A stretch of 64,000 nucleotides of DNA, from positions 2,005,752-2,069,751 of the forward strand of contig NW_019091383.1 of NCBI RefSeq assembly GCF_001949145.1. Direction: 5' to 3'. Shown one piece after another: positions 23,901-36,257 of this stretch. Origin of the DNA: Acanthaster planci. Lineage: Eukaryota > Echinodermata > Asteroidea > Valvatida > Acanthasteridae. The notes beneath the pieces are model-generated. The model had not been told where the DNA came from. It saw only the letters and a program-made list of their open reading frames with translations, and searched no databases. The translations under genes and the position numbers were made by a program. How positions within the stretch are numbered: the first letter of the stretch is position 1; each line of letters opens with the position of its first letter.

Positions 23901-26900
23901 ACAAGCACTGCACAAAAGTGTGAGTACTTCAACTGAGCATTTCAAGCAATCAACTGTCAAAAAGGTTTTTATGGGAGCCAACAAGCACTGCTTAAAAGTG
24001 TGAGTACTTATGGAAGCCAACAAGCACTGCTTAAAAGTGTGAGTGCTTCAACTGAGCATTTCAAGCAATCAACTGTCAAAAAGGTTACTTCATTCAAAGT
24101 TGAGCAAGAATAAAGATAAACAACTCAACTTACCAATAATCTTGACTTAATTTGCTGGCCAGCTGTAGAAAAATGAAGATTTACCAATGTTTTACAATTT
24201 TGTGCATGGAAGATTACTGAAGACATATACATTCATTTTCACCGAAATTCAGGATTTCATTACGTAAGATTGTACAGTTGGGATTGCAACTGCCCGTCTG
24301 AAAAGCTGTCCATAAAAGTGACTGAGAATATCAAAAATGTAAGTCTTACCTGCACATTCCTTCTGTGTCCTGTGTATGTCTACGTAAATTCATCCTGTCA
24401 AGGCATGCTACTGTTTCAATATTTGTTCACGGTTTAATTAGGCACTCAGTGTCGTAAAAAAATAAATATTCCTAAGACCATTCACAATTAAGACCAGTCA
24501 TGAAATGCAAATCACGTGACTTGCTTGTGACGTGAATTCAGACTGGAGGTCTTGTGTAGGTCTTGTAGGGTCTTGCGATGGTCACTCCATTGGAACTCAG
24601 TCTAACATTTGGTTTTAGTCCAAAGAACATACATGTAGCCTGTATTATTGGATTTTTCCAAGAGTTGAATTTTGATGGATTCGTTGAAATTTCTGGCAAA
24701 CATGATAGAAATGCTGTAAAACTCCACAAATGAGCAAAACAACACCAAATGTAAAGTCCACAAAAACACACAAGAACATTTAAATTGAGGAACATATTCA
24801 AGTTCCTTCATAAGATATCAAGGATACAGCACAAGCCCATGGCTAGTGAACCAGCCAACAAGGTGTCTGTGTGAACAACGGTGGGATCTGGATTAAAAAA
24901 AGAGGATAAATTTATGAGTTTCACATTGGCTCCTTATCACCACTGAAGTACCGAGTTAAAATTGGACACTTTGGATTGGACAGGTGTGAATTTCCTGTGA
25001 GCCTGGGGCAAGATTTCCCCTCGATGTGTAGTTTTGACATGCCTGAGTCAAGCCATGTCAAAAATGCGAGTTCAAATTTCAACAGAATGTGCACAGTCCA
25101 CACAAATGAGCAGGGGGTGTTCACACATGACAGGAAAGCACCAAGGGTGGATCTAGAACCACATTTTGGGATGGGGGTCTGCAAAGTTTAGAGAAAGGGG
25201 TCCAGAAAACTTTCTGTGACATTTTACGGCCTTTTTGAAGGGTGAGGCTAAATTTGAGGGGGGGTATGTGCTTGTGGATTTATATTCTGAATATTTCACA
25301 AGCAAAAACAATTTTGGCCCTTTTGAATAGGCCACCTCCACTGTTACACTTTCCTCACCACAGCCTCTCTGATCTGCGGATAGAAAGCACCAATGTGCCA
25401 GCACATGGCAGAAATGGCCCTCAGGTGCCCTGACATGGCAACACAACTTTGTGTCGTTCACCCCAAATAACATATTCGATTCCACTTACTATGGACTAGG
25501 AGCCCTCTGAGTTCTTCTTGCATGGCGTCATTGACTTTGGCAAAGTGTTCATATTTGCCATCCTCGATGTGTCTGGTGCCCTCAGCTTCTTCAGCCATGG
25601 TTGCCGATTCCTTGACAGGGTACAAGAACCGACTATAGAATATTTAAAGCACACAAGTAATACTATAAAAAAAGCCATATATACATATATATACATGTAT
25701 GCTGTACACTGCTTACATCAAAAGACACGGCAAAATTACATCATGAAATAGTATAAAAAAGACAGAGAAGTACATAATTATTTGAAATGAAGAAAACAAA
25801 TCTCAGGCATAGAATTACCTGCCTTTGCCTCATTTCTAGGTTGGGCAAATTAATGCCTTAATTGAAAAAAAAACTTAACATTTATCTGAAATTTAGACGA
25901 CTCTCTGATCCAACAACTCTGTTCTTCCTGCTGGACTCACCTCTCATTTGTATGGCTGGCAATGACAGCAACTCCGTTCTTGTGGCTCATCATCAAATGA
26001 GAATTGACAAATGTCATGACGTGGTCGAGACATTCAAACAGCGTCAGCTATGAGGCAAAGAACAGAATATTGAACAAAAATGCAATTCAAGCCTGGGTTA
26101 TCCAGGATCTTCTCAATGCTGCAGCATCGGTTTAACAAGCTCAGCCAACTAAATTGTAGACACAGTTCCTAGGAATTAACGTTTGTTGGTTTGAGTTTGG
26201 GGAAAAATGTTTCTTTATGCTCCAGTCTACAGTAAATTCCCGATTAGTTGAGGCTTTTCTATGATATGGTTCACTTGTTTGAAACTAATAAATTGTAAAA
26301 AAAAATTAAAGGGTGGAATTGAAGGACTAAATTTCTAAAAAAAGGCGATGGAAAATAGGGGGAAGTACAGAAAGTTTGTCCTGGAGACGTGCTTACTCCT
26401 TTGTTGTTCTTGACATCCTGCAATCCCCACCACACTGGGTTGACATCCAAGACAACCACAATCAGACTACCACCTGATTCTAAAGAAATTATATTTCTCC
26501 ATATTATTAAAAGTGTCTGAAAATTCCGGCGAGGCACAGATGGTACTGATATTAAGGAAAGAGTTCCACACAAGGACATCAATTAACACCCTGTGCATAA
26601 ACCCTACAAAGCTGGTCTGAAACATGCTGTGTTTTCAAAGTAAATGCTTTTATTTTTAAAATTGACCTTTTAGGACATGTTACCACTTTCTGATGGCTTA
26701 TAAACCAAGGGAAATAACTGATGTCCGTATTGGATGGAACTCTTACTGACGTTAATTTCAGGTAAACATGGTACTTGGTAGGCCCAGTAAAGGTGAAAGA
26801 TGAGACAAAAAAAGATGTTTTATGAGGGAAAGAATTGCATACACAGACACCGCTTGACGTCCTATCCCCTTTTGAGGAGGCATTCTCTCTCTCAGGGGAC

Positions 26901-27239
26901 TGGGTTTTTCCCAAATAAAAAGACTTCTCCAAATACAGGACAGTCCGCAAGTTGTGACGTGCGCCTCTACCTTTGCCTACTACGAGTATGAACATGTACA
27001 TGTACTACGTAGCTATGTAGGCCCTACCATGACCGTGACAAACGTTGGGAAAATGAACCCATATTTAAGTCACATCGGATCTATCCACTCTCAAATAATT
27101 CACACAGGCTGTGTTCGCATATAGGCCTTGTTATCTTTCCGCGGTCCATTTTCCCTGGATTTTTACACGTGGCATATTACGTTTAGTAAAACACGCCTCA
27201 TTGCTCTTCACACAAATTCGTCTGCTTACCGTCGGCCAT
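20951..27239 (-). CDS. GTF2H3: General transcription factor IIH subunit 3 (p34/Tfb4)
   Basis: Thirteen coding exons on the minus strand, 5' to 3': 27239-27230, 26479-26397, 26047-25941, 25632-25490, 24887-24828, 24410-24350, 24140-24134 (7 nt), 23794-23720, 22995-22942, 22715-22647, 22139-22004, 21321-21285, 21026-20951 (TGA). Total 918 nt, 305 aa, against 308 in human. p34 is a core TFIIH subunit that pairs with p44 in transcription initiation and nucleotide-excision repair. Visible support: the N-terminal vWA-like start [12 protein letters not shown], the conserved [33 protein letters not shown], and a C-terminal zinc-binding domain with Cys at 250, 252, 263, 266, 271, 277 and 280. Every junction is phase-consistent. 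Exon 6 has a CAGTAG tandem acceptor. Start codons of this gene and EIF2B1 are head to head. Confidence 0.92.
23885..24086. repeat. Local tandem duplication in a GTF2H3 intron
   Basis: An ~80-bp segment beginning TTTTTATGGGAGCCAACAAG (23886-23965) is followed by a 43-bp partial copy (23966-24008) and an almost complete copy (24009-24086). It lies about 48 bp from the proposed 7-nt microexon, inside the downstream intron. Confidence 0.9.
24134..24140 (-). other. GTF2H3: Proposed 7-nt microexon of GTF2H3
   Basis: On the minus strand the exon ATTATTG is flanked by AG and by the strong donor GTAAGT. The preceding exon (24410-24350) ends in phase 2 with AG, and the following exon (23794-23720) begins in phase 0 with GTC ATC AAA. 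They cannot be joined directly. Inserting exactly these seven bases gives Arg-Leu-Leu (residues 155-157) before VIKAADD, where human p34 has Arg-Ile-Leu before VIKAAED. The other acceptors tested just upstream of the same donor break the frame. Confidence 0.75.
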
Positions 27240-27496
27240 TTTCAGCAAAACTGAAGCTTAAGACAAAATTGCCCTTATTGGACAAGCGGTGCCTTGGGTT
27301 CATTATTCAGCCAATCGGCAGCGATTTAACTGACGATGTACCAAATGCTCAATGATGAAGTGTGCAGAGTCAACAGACGTCTGCTAAGTGCTTTAGGCCT
27401 AACTTAAGTGCAAATAAAAACCACTGAAATCCGTGAAACCATCAAACTATAGCAAATCTATCCATCGAACTGGACTAGTTCTGCTGAACGAAAGAA
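27240..27496. promoter_or_regulatory. Bidirectional GTF2H3/EIF2B1 promoter
   Basis: 257 bp separate the two start codons, which face apart. The interval contains a CCAAT box at 27311-27315 (AGCCAATCGG) and an oppositely oriented ATTGG at 27277-27281, about 30 bp apart, a pattern common in NF-Y-driven bidirectional promoters. The GTF2H3 start context AAAATGGCCGAC also resembles a YY1 site. Transcription starts are not visible. Confidence 0.75.
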
Positions 27497-30400
27497 ATGA
27501 ATAAGGAAGGTAAAACCTTTGAAAACTTCAACTTTTATGTATTTGGAATAGAAAGGTTAGATTTTAGAGAAAAACATTAATAATAATATTATTACTAGGC
27601 CTACTTAGGCCTATAGGCCTACCGGTACCCAGTACCAAAACTGAAATTGACATGATTGAAAAAGCTGATGAACATTTCTTGTAAGCCTTATCACTAATAC
27701 TACATGGGTGCTTTCGCACAATGGTAGAAAGGCATTGTGGGAAGAAAAAGGGGAAACGTTTGCTCTTTTTTCCTTCCCACAATTGCCTCGTATGCATAAC
27801 CTTTTGTGCCAAAAAGACCCCCTTCAGAATGCACGGCTGAAGTTGCTGTGCACAGATGACCTTGAATTCCGGTAGCTCTGTGGAGAGCTGGTTCACATGT
27901 ACATCCTGTTTACGGCGTGTACACGTAGGCACGTGTGCATCCATGCATGAGCACCCACGGGATAGTCATTGCCAGCCGAGCCACAAGTAACGCCAAATTT
28001 AGATGGGTACGTCTGTCTAAAAGAAAGACGCACGAGCATTTACCTGAACCAATCACAATGATTCTTACATCATTAGGTAGGTAAAGGCTTGCCGAAGAAA
28101 CAATTTTTGGAACTAAGCCATACGGTTGCGCTGTCAAATAATTCAATGAGTTAAAGTTAGGAGTTGTGTGCAAAAAAAGATTTCACACTGGAAATGAGCC
28201 CAATTTTGACAAAAAATGTGACATTTGTCATGAAATCTGCGAGCCTAAATAATAACGAATATCATTTTATTGGCTATTTTCTGAACGTATAGCATCTTAG
28301 CTTCGTGCTCATGCAAGAACTAAAAGCTGACGTGAAAATTATTTGACAATGACGAAAGATTTTTAAAAAGTCCATTTTGGGGGGCAGTTTTTCCAATGAC
28401 ATGCAGCGGGAAGTAAACTCTCGCAGGCTTAGTTCCCTAAAGGATTTGATATGTTCTGCCATTGTGCAAAATCACCCATCATGCAGTATTCAAACCATCC
28501 TGCCCATAAGAAGTAGGCCTATAAATCATCATGTTAGGTTTCACATCATTTGACTGAGTAAATGATAAGTGATTATTTTAATAAAGTCCAGGGTCACCAC
28601 TCAGTCTGTAAGAGTTTGTGTCTGATAAGTCATACAAACATCTATTAATTGCAAGTTTAACTTTTGATTTCATGTGGTACATTTTTTTTGGGGGGGGGTG
28701 TATTGCAGAACTTAATGATCTTGTACATGTAGTTGTGCTTATTTTCAGCATTTATTTAAATGAAATTATTTGTGCTTCTGAATTTAATGTGGCTTGTGAG
28801 CAGATGCATTACAATACTTCCAGCAATGCATGGAGGAGAACGCAGACATATCCAGTGCCGTGGCAGCCATCCACACTCTGATTGAACATCTTAAACTTAG
28901 TCCAGGTGAGACGGCAAAAGATACTTGGAAATGTTGGCACTATCAAGTCTGTGATCTTTGTTGTACCAAGACTGTTATTCCATCAACCTGCTTGAAGTCT
29001 GTAGTCTGTGTACGTTCGCCCAAACACTCAGGACTGACTAAAGACTGCTTACAAGAGGTCCCAAAATCGAAGACAGTGAAAATGTACCACAAAAAAAACA
29101 GAAGACTGCATAAGAAACAACTGGTCCAGTACCCTATGGTACTGTTTCTGCACATCCTGTCCATAGACATAGTACTTTACTGAATGGGTAGCTTTGCAAA
29201 AATATATATATGAGCTGCCTAGTCATAGGTGTATCAGTGGAAAAGCCACCTTTAAAAACTGCCTTGAAACCCCAACCTGGCTGGCGTAATGCCGAGGACG
29301 TTATTTGCCTCGTAGAAATTTCAGGGGAACTATTTTAGCTGGTACGGAGTGACCCAAGCTGGCTTGATTTTGTTTGGCATGTTTTTCTACACTGAAGGTC
29401 TTAGTCTGAGTGGCCTTGTACAGTTTTTACACCATGAGTTTGCTTTGCTTGTCTGCTGCAGCTGGCACCTTAGCTGGTCTGAGGGAGAGTTTGAAAGACT
29501 GCATCGGCTGGCTGATGGAGACAGATAACTCAGTCACCTCGATATCATCAGGATGTGAGCTCTTCCTGAGGTTTATCACACTGACGGCTCTTGATCAGAC
29601 GGTTGGTGTAGCTAGTCATTCAGTTTGAAAACAAACTCTACTGGATCCACCCAAACCGAGCCCCCCCAAAATCTCTGTCTCCTCTGTTGACGTTGTTTAT
29701 CTGTTCATTGCAGAATTTTCAAGAGAGCAAGAACATCTTGGTGGAGAGAGGTAAAATGTATTTACAGAAAGTCGCAGGCTCAAGGGACAAGATTGCGGGC
29801 CTGGGAGAACCTTTCATCAGAGATGGATGTGTAAGTCCTCTGTTCACTCTGGTTCTACAGGGCGGGGTCACATCAGGAAATTGATCTCTGAAAACTTGAG
29901 GTCACATCACCCTCTCACCCCCCTCACAAAGGAGGTTGGTTGCACGGCTTTTAACATGCTGGTGCCTTCAATCCTGGGGGAAAATGGTGACATTCAGAAC
30001 CTTGGGGGGAGGGGAAGATAAGCCGTGAGGGGAGGGGGGAACAACTTGATACGCTGCTGTTGGTAGGGTCTGCCTGCATAGTTCATACCCAGTTTACCTC
30101 CCCTATCTTGAGCCTTCATCCACTTGTGCTTAATTTTCTTTCTGATCAACACATGGCCAACATTGTCAACTTCCTCAAATGTACTAGTTCTGCACTGTGG
30201 GTAGTTCTGCACTGTGGGTTTACTCAGGTCTTAAAATGCCAGCTGATATGTTAGATATATCAAGGTATGTTTTTTTCTGTTATATGTGTTTTCAAGAATG
30301 CTCTTTTTTCCTAAACAATGAAAAAAATTTGTCTCATATGTTGTCCTGCAGAGCATTCTTACACACTCGCACTCCCGTGTTGTCTTCAAGACCTTAATGG

Positions 30401-32153
30401 AGGCAGCAGAAAATAAGAAAAGATTTAACGTCTTCATAACGGAGTCCTGCCCTGACAGATCAGGGTAAGTCACACTTTCGTTTCAGCTTCTTGAAGTTGT
30501 TTTCCCCACCGTTTGAATCCTTCAGCGTCATCTAGTTTGTGATGATTCTCACCCAAGTATTGTCCACTTTAAATATGGAAATGTGAAACTGTTAATTGCT
30601 TTTTTGGTTTGTACATTCTGACTTTCAGTGGAATCCAACTTTTTGTAAAGGTTCTAAGAAATAAAAGTTGGACTTTAGTTTAAGGATTAGTCAGAGGACT
30701 GCAACATTATTGGTTTTGTTGTTTGTTCCAACAGAGAGTTGATGGCCAGGAAGTTGCGAGAAGCTGGTATTCCCGTTGTCGTCATACTAGATGCTGCAGC
30801 AGGGTAAGAATGACCACTTTGGAATGCTCAGTTAGAGACCTTATACGTCAGTTTGCAGGCCCTGAGAACACCTGTCAATTCCTAATATCTAATCACTTGT
30901 TCACCTTCATGAAACAAGGAGAAGTTTACTGAATGATTGTCAAAGTTGCCAGATTCAACTTGAGAGCTTGGTATATGTTGTTGCCGTGAACATTGTTTGG
31001 CAAAATTTTTCTTTATTGTCAGATATATCATGGAAAAGGTTGACCTTGTCATGGTAGGGGCAGAGGGAGTGGTTGAAAGCGGTGGCATCATAAACAAGGT
31101 GGGCTGCCTTCTTTGTTATCAACTGGGTTGGGTTAGGTTCAGATTGCTTACTGCAGATCCTAAAGCCATCAACCCAAGGATAACAACGTGAAGAGACAAC
31201 GTGATGCAATCATTCATACTTGATCAAAAGAATTCTCAGCGTCAAGAGTGATTCACACAATCTCTTGGAAGTTACTTCAGAAATTCCTGTTATCACACAA
31301 GTCCCTCTAGAAGTCAGACATTCCAACTGGTACCATCCCTCAAGCTTCATCCAGTTTCTGATCTCTTTTCAGGCCTTCTTGTTTCTCGACGCATTTCTTG
31401 TTACAGATTGGCACATACCAGTTAGCAACTTGTGCCAAGATAGCCAACAAGCCATTCTATGTGGTGGTTGAAAGCTTCAAGTTCGTGCGGTTCATCTACC
31501 CCCTTAACCAGCAGGATGTGCCAAATGAGTATAAGGTAGTCACCCTCAACCTCTCATTGTGTCTCGCGAATGGAAGAGCAGAGACATTACGCTGCATACA
31601 GAACAGATCACAATATATTGCCCATTGTGGGCTTCTGACAGACCCATCAAATCTGTTTAAATCTGCAGGAAGGAAAAAGAGCGTGTAGCTGCCTGCTGCT
31701 CATTTTCTTCATGTTACTGAATCCTGCAAAATGAGTCTTAGAACCACACTTTCAGTAAATTGCTTCTATTCACATTAGAAGCTACTGCTTGGCTCCTCGT
31801 GTTAATTAATCTCTTAGTGTGGCGTACTAGAGAAAAGGACATAAGGTGGGTGAAAATGTTGAGGGTTCCTGCTAATTTATTGGGAGCAAGATTATTCTAC
31901 AGGTGTTGACGGCACAGTTGGTTATGGCAACTTAGGACTCATTTTGTTAGGCTGGGTCACTATCAGTAACAAGGATAAACACTTGTTTTTCTTCCAGTAC
32001 CACGCCTCGACGCTTAAATCAACCTCTGACCTGAGCCACGCCCACCCACTGATTGACTACACACCTCCAGCCTACATCACCCTCCTCTTCACTGACCTGG
32101 GGGTCCTGACACCGTCTGCCATCAGTGACGAACTCATTAAGCTGTACTGCTGA
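27497..32153 (+). CDS. EIF2B1: Translation initiation factor eIF2B subunit alpha
   Basis: Nine coding exons: 27497-27509 (encodes MNKE plus one base), 28804-28905, 29462-29601, 29714-29830, 30352-30464, 30735-30803, 31023-31098, 31407-31535, 31998-32153 (TGA); 915 nt, 304 aa, against 305 in human. The product is a regulatory subunit of the eIF2B guanine-nucleotide exchange factor, which senses phosphorylated eIF2. Family landmarks: [80 protein letters not shown], and the C-terminal [20 protein letters not shown]. The tiny first exon was chosen because its phase and its product (MNKE-D-ALQYF) match the family N terminus, and because the donor G|GTAAAA is good. A polyadenylation signal AATAAA lies at 32777-32782. 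Confidence 0.93.
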
Positions 32154-34205
32154 TGACACTGCGTGAAGGCACAGGCCTGGCTCGTGTGTGGAGCATGGGG
32201 CTTTGTGACTGTACTGATGGTACTATTTACATACATGCTGGACAGAAATGGAGTCTTATGTCATCGTTGTCATACGCTGTCGTCTTAGCCAGTGTCTCTC
32301 TCCACTCACGTCTTTGTGGGTCTAGAGGGATACCAGCGATTATACACTGCATTTGTATGGATAAACATCAGTGTGGACTACCAGCTGCCATAATTTGAGT
32401 TACTCAGCAATACTCTGCTTCTGCTTCTCCGTGCTGTCTTTCAAAAGTTGCGGCATGGATCGTGGAAAAAGAGAGTGCTTGCTGAAGATCACATTTAGAG
32501 ACTTGAACATTACATTTGAGTTTTCTTTATGCTATTAAAAAGTTTCTAAAGGGATGAACATGTTGTGCTTGAAGCGAGGACACATTTAAAATCCAGCCAC
32601 TTGGCCAGTGGAACAACCCCATGAAGGGAAATCATTTCTTTTTGTTCGAATAAGAATTTGCAATGGAGCTCCATATGCAGCATAAATGAGGGCAAAATCA
32701 TTCTCTTCTTTTTAAGTTGTTGGTATGCATACGATACATTTAATGTAAATGCACATGCACTTCAGCACAAGGAGAAAATAAACACGGTACAGTATGTGAA
32801 ATGTTTCCGCATGGAGAAATAGAAAGCCCTCCATGGTTTCATTAAGTCTAAAGCCCTCCATGGATCCGGGTGCTTTTAAAAATGCAGTGCACACGTACAA
32901 TGTACGGGCAATTTTCAAGATTTTCAGTTTTCAAAATTCTTCAAAAATTCATCATTTCATTTAATGGACGTTTACACCCACACGAATGACTGTTTGGTGG
33001 CTACTCTCAGCTTACAGGTAAACTTCATTGACTCCTGAGTATTTCAGCCAGGCCTGCTGACCTGTAAAGAGAGCCCAGAATTGTGAGGTGTTGCATAATT
33101 TCCTTTGTCCCCAGTGAATGCGAGTGGCATCTTTTCAAACACGGTTGGATTAGCATGTAGCGGTGCTGTGTCACTCATCACTGGGGCCCTGGAGCACTTT
33201 TGTCCATGGTGCTAATTCACGGGTGCGCTATGCCCAAAACAGTGACAGATGACCTTCGAAAACTGCACGCCGAAATATGATGGCAATTCCCAGCGGCAGG
33301 TCTTTTGTTACATGGACCAGCTCTTTTGTCCCACTTTGGGCACCCCGGCTCTGCCTATGAACCCATGGTGCTCGAAGCGGGGTTCCCCGGCAGCAAGTGG
33401 TTAATAATGACAAAAGAATACAACCAGCCGAGCTCAGTGCATAACATGGCGAATGTCACACTATCTTCCTTGGAAAGCCCACAAAAGCTAACTCCAAAGT
33501 ATTATGTAATTTCACAATATGTTATTTTCACAATAATGGCACTGGCACGTGGCTATTAAAGCTGAGTTCCAAACTACTGTCGGGGCTACCTCATCCCTGC
33601 CAGGATAAGCAACAATGATAACTTGTGCTGCCTTTTATTAGATTTACTTTGGGCAGTTTCAAAACTACAGTCAACTCTCATTATAACAAGCTTACAGGGA
33701 CCAGACAAATTACATTGTTACATAACCAGGACTTCGTTATAAGAGAAACACGAAAACAAAGAAAAACATCAGAATTTAAGAAATTGAGATGCTCAAAATA
33801 TGTTCTTTATAATAGTATTTTGGTATAACAGTTTTCTTTATAACGAGAGTCGACTGTAGATGCATTTACCTTGTCTCTCATAAAAGATCTTTCTTGAACT
33901 TTTTGCTTGAATAGGACCACAGCAGCTTAGAACCATTAGTCAAAATGCAGTAAGGGGGCACTTCAGTAGCCTTGCATGATGCTTGGCAAAAACAATGTGA
34001 GATCCCAAAAAAGTATCGAAGATGCATTAAAAACCAGATAATGCTCAAAGGTACTTTCCCTCATCAGTGGTTTTCTGACAATCAATGGGTGAAATCCCTA
34101 CTATATTTACAGACAATGTTCTTGATCTGAGTGATTTAACAATAATTAAACTAGCGTGTCTCACTGTTGAAGTTTTATGGCATTAACCATGTGACAACCC
34201 ACACA
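32154..34205. other. Region between EIF2B1 and MRPL50 (convergent genes)
   Basis: It holds the EIF2B1 3' UTR up to about 32.8 kb, a short duplicated AAGCCCTCCATGG word at 32822-32865, a pogo-type MITE at 33668-33856, and presumably the MRPL50 3' UTR near 34.2 kb. No further gene was recognised. Confidence 0.6.
33668..33856. mobile_element. pogo/Tigger-type MITE with TA target duplication
   Basis: A 189-bp element bounded by TA on each side. The left end CAGTCAACTCTCATTATAAC mirrors the right end, whose complement reads CAGTCGACTCTCGTTATAA. CAGT..TATAA ends and a TA target site are typical of pogo/Tigger elements of the Tc1/mariner group. It has no coding capacity. Confidence 0.85.
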
Positions 34206-36257
34206 TCATGAAGGTCTATACTTCCACTCTGGAGGCTTCGGACTCCTGTTTGGTTTAACATACTCCAAGTAGTCCTCGTAAAGTTCCAGTCGCGAGTCGT
34301 CGCCGTAGTTCCAGTGAATCTTCAGATTTGGCGGCAGATCAACAGTGCTCAGTTCATCAAATTTTGTCTTGTCTTTGACCTCGGTCTCATAGAAGGTGAT
34401 GACGTCCTCCACAGTGTGCATTTTGCTCAGGAGAAAATTGGGGATGTCGTGCTTGAATTCAGTGAAGCACTTGACAAGGATCTGGGGAGAGATAACGTTC
34501 TGTGTAAGGCAGATTTTGGAGCCCACAGAATGGTCCTTAGCAAGATCCCTTGGTAGTTACAGTTACATTGCACTTTGATAGCCAACTGGACCATGTCAGA
34601 GTGAGCACGATTATAGAAAATTCCCTCATAGCAACTCAAGCAATGGATGTATCATTTCTTTTACTTTGCCTGTTAATAAACATCCAACCTCATACGGGAA
34701 GAGGTTTAAGATCAGTGTGATAGCACATCTTAATGACCAGCTGAATTTGGGTCCTTGCATTTGATTTACAAATGAGAACTCAAACCTGGTATTTGGTGCT
34801 GTTGTCCTTCAAGGACACCTCCTTCCAATTTTCAGAAGTAGCATCTGGAACAACCTCTAATGTGATGTCATGAAGTCTTTTTACAAGGTCATCTGGAGGT
34901 TGGTAGCTTTTAATTCGAACCTGAGGTCTTAAAATACACCAAAAAGACTGCTTTTCAACTAAAATATTTTTTAAAATTGATCTTAATGTACCTTTAAATT
35001 GCAGATTTCTGCTGACGGGTATGCAAATTCTATTTTATCCAGTGAGTGAAAACTGAAAACCACAATTTTTCTCTGGCCTTAATAATCCACCTGCTGCATA
35101 TATATGGGAAATTACACTTGGAATTATAACTGGGCTTTAAAATCACAGTGTTTAAATCCTGCCAATTGAGAAAGAAAAATGTTCCTCTTTACATATCTTA
35201 CACTGTGCGAATCATAAAGCTGTAAAGTCATGCTAAAAACTTCTTTTGTGCAAAACAGTTCTTGAGCAAGGTTGAAAATGAAACATTTTAAACCTAAAGA
35301 GCAACATCAGGAATTCATTAACATAATTCCTATGACAGCAGAAACATACTGTTTGAACAAGTTGGTTTACACGATACCCTAGTCCCTACTTTTCAATGAA
35401 TGTGGCCTTTGGTGTCTGTATGATGTCCATGTACTGGGGCTCCACCTCCACGATCTCCTCCTCATCCAAAGTATCGTCGATGTCCTTGCTCGGACCACTC
35501 CCCCGCAAGATTCTCCTCACCCACGACTGCTCGGTGGTCCTGAACTCATCTCTGGCAACGACACTGCTTGTACTTAGCTGGATGGAAAAGCCAAATAAAA
35601 AAGCACTTGTTAGCTTGTTAATGAGCAAATGCTGTATGTGCATCATTTTGTGTACAAGCTTCAAACAATTTTTGGACATTAAATCATGCTCATCGAAATG
35701 TCAGTGCAACCCAAATGTATAATTGTCTGACATGTCTGAAGAGGCTCTGACTTGGATACAATGTTTGATAAGACCCATCTCAAGTTATGAATCTGCAAAA
35801 AAAAAGTGGCTCATAGTCATACATGATATAAAAACCGGACCATCAAACTCACTTTTAAACAAAAATTCCCCCCAAAAAGATGCTGCCCACCCACAAAACC
35901 TTTTTCTTTCAAACAAGAAGCACAACTATCATGACTATTAATTATTTTGTTTGGCCTAACTTCACAACCATGGCAACAACCGTCCACAGTCCGCATCATC
36001 CTGATCTAGCCCCACTATGTGGCACGGACTCTCACTCCCGCCACAGTGGTGCTAATCCTGATCATGCTAAACAAATGCTCGCACAGGCCTTCTTCATTTG
36101 AAGTAAAATACATGAGGAACAACAGGTTACTCCTCATTTAAACATGCTTGTAATATTATAAACTGTGTTTTACCATTCGCTTAGGACTACATACAGTCGA
36201 ATATCGAATAATTTTCGGCCAAATCTTTCCTAACACTACCGAACAGGAGAGCGCCAT
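34206..36257 (-). CDS. MRPL50: Mitochondrial ribosomal protein L50-like
   Basis: Four coding exons on the minus strand: 36257-36174, 35577-35390, 34927-34786, 34481-34206 (TGA); 690 nt, 229 aa. The core YQPPDDLVKRL..NWKEVSL..FYETEVKDKTKFDELSTVDLPPNLKIHW matches the MRPL50 family, in particular KFDELS..LPPNLKI. The first 28 residues (MALSCSVVLGKIWPKIIRYS..) have basic residues and no acids, as expected of a mitochondrial presequence. It is longer than the human protein (about 158 aa): an acidic segment (DDTLDEEEIVEVE) lies after the presequence, and about 30 residues follow the usual C-terminal WxY (EDYLEYVKPNRSPKPPEWKY). The role is the large mitoribosomal subunit, by orthology. A YY1-like GCCGCCATTTTG sits just upstream of the ATG at 36263-36274. 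Confidence 0.87.
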
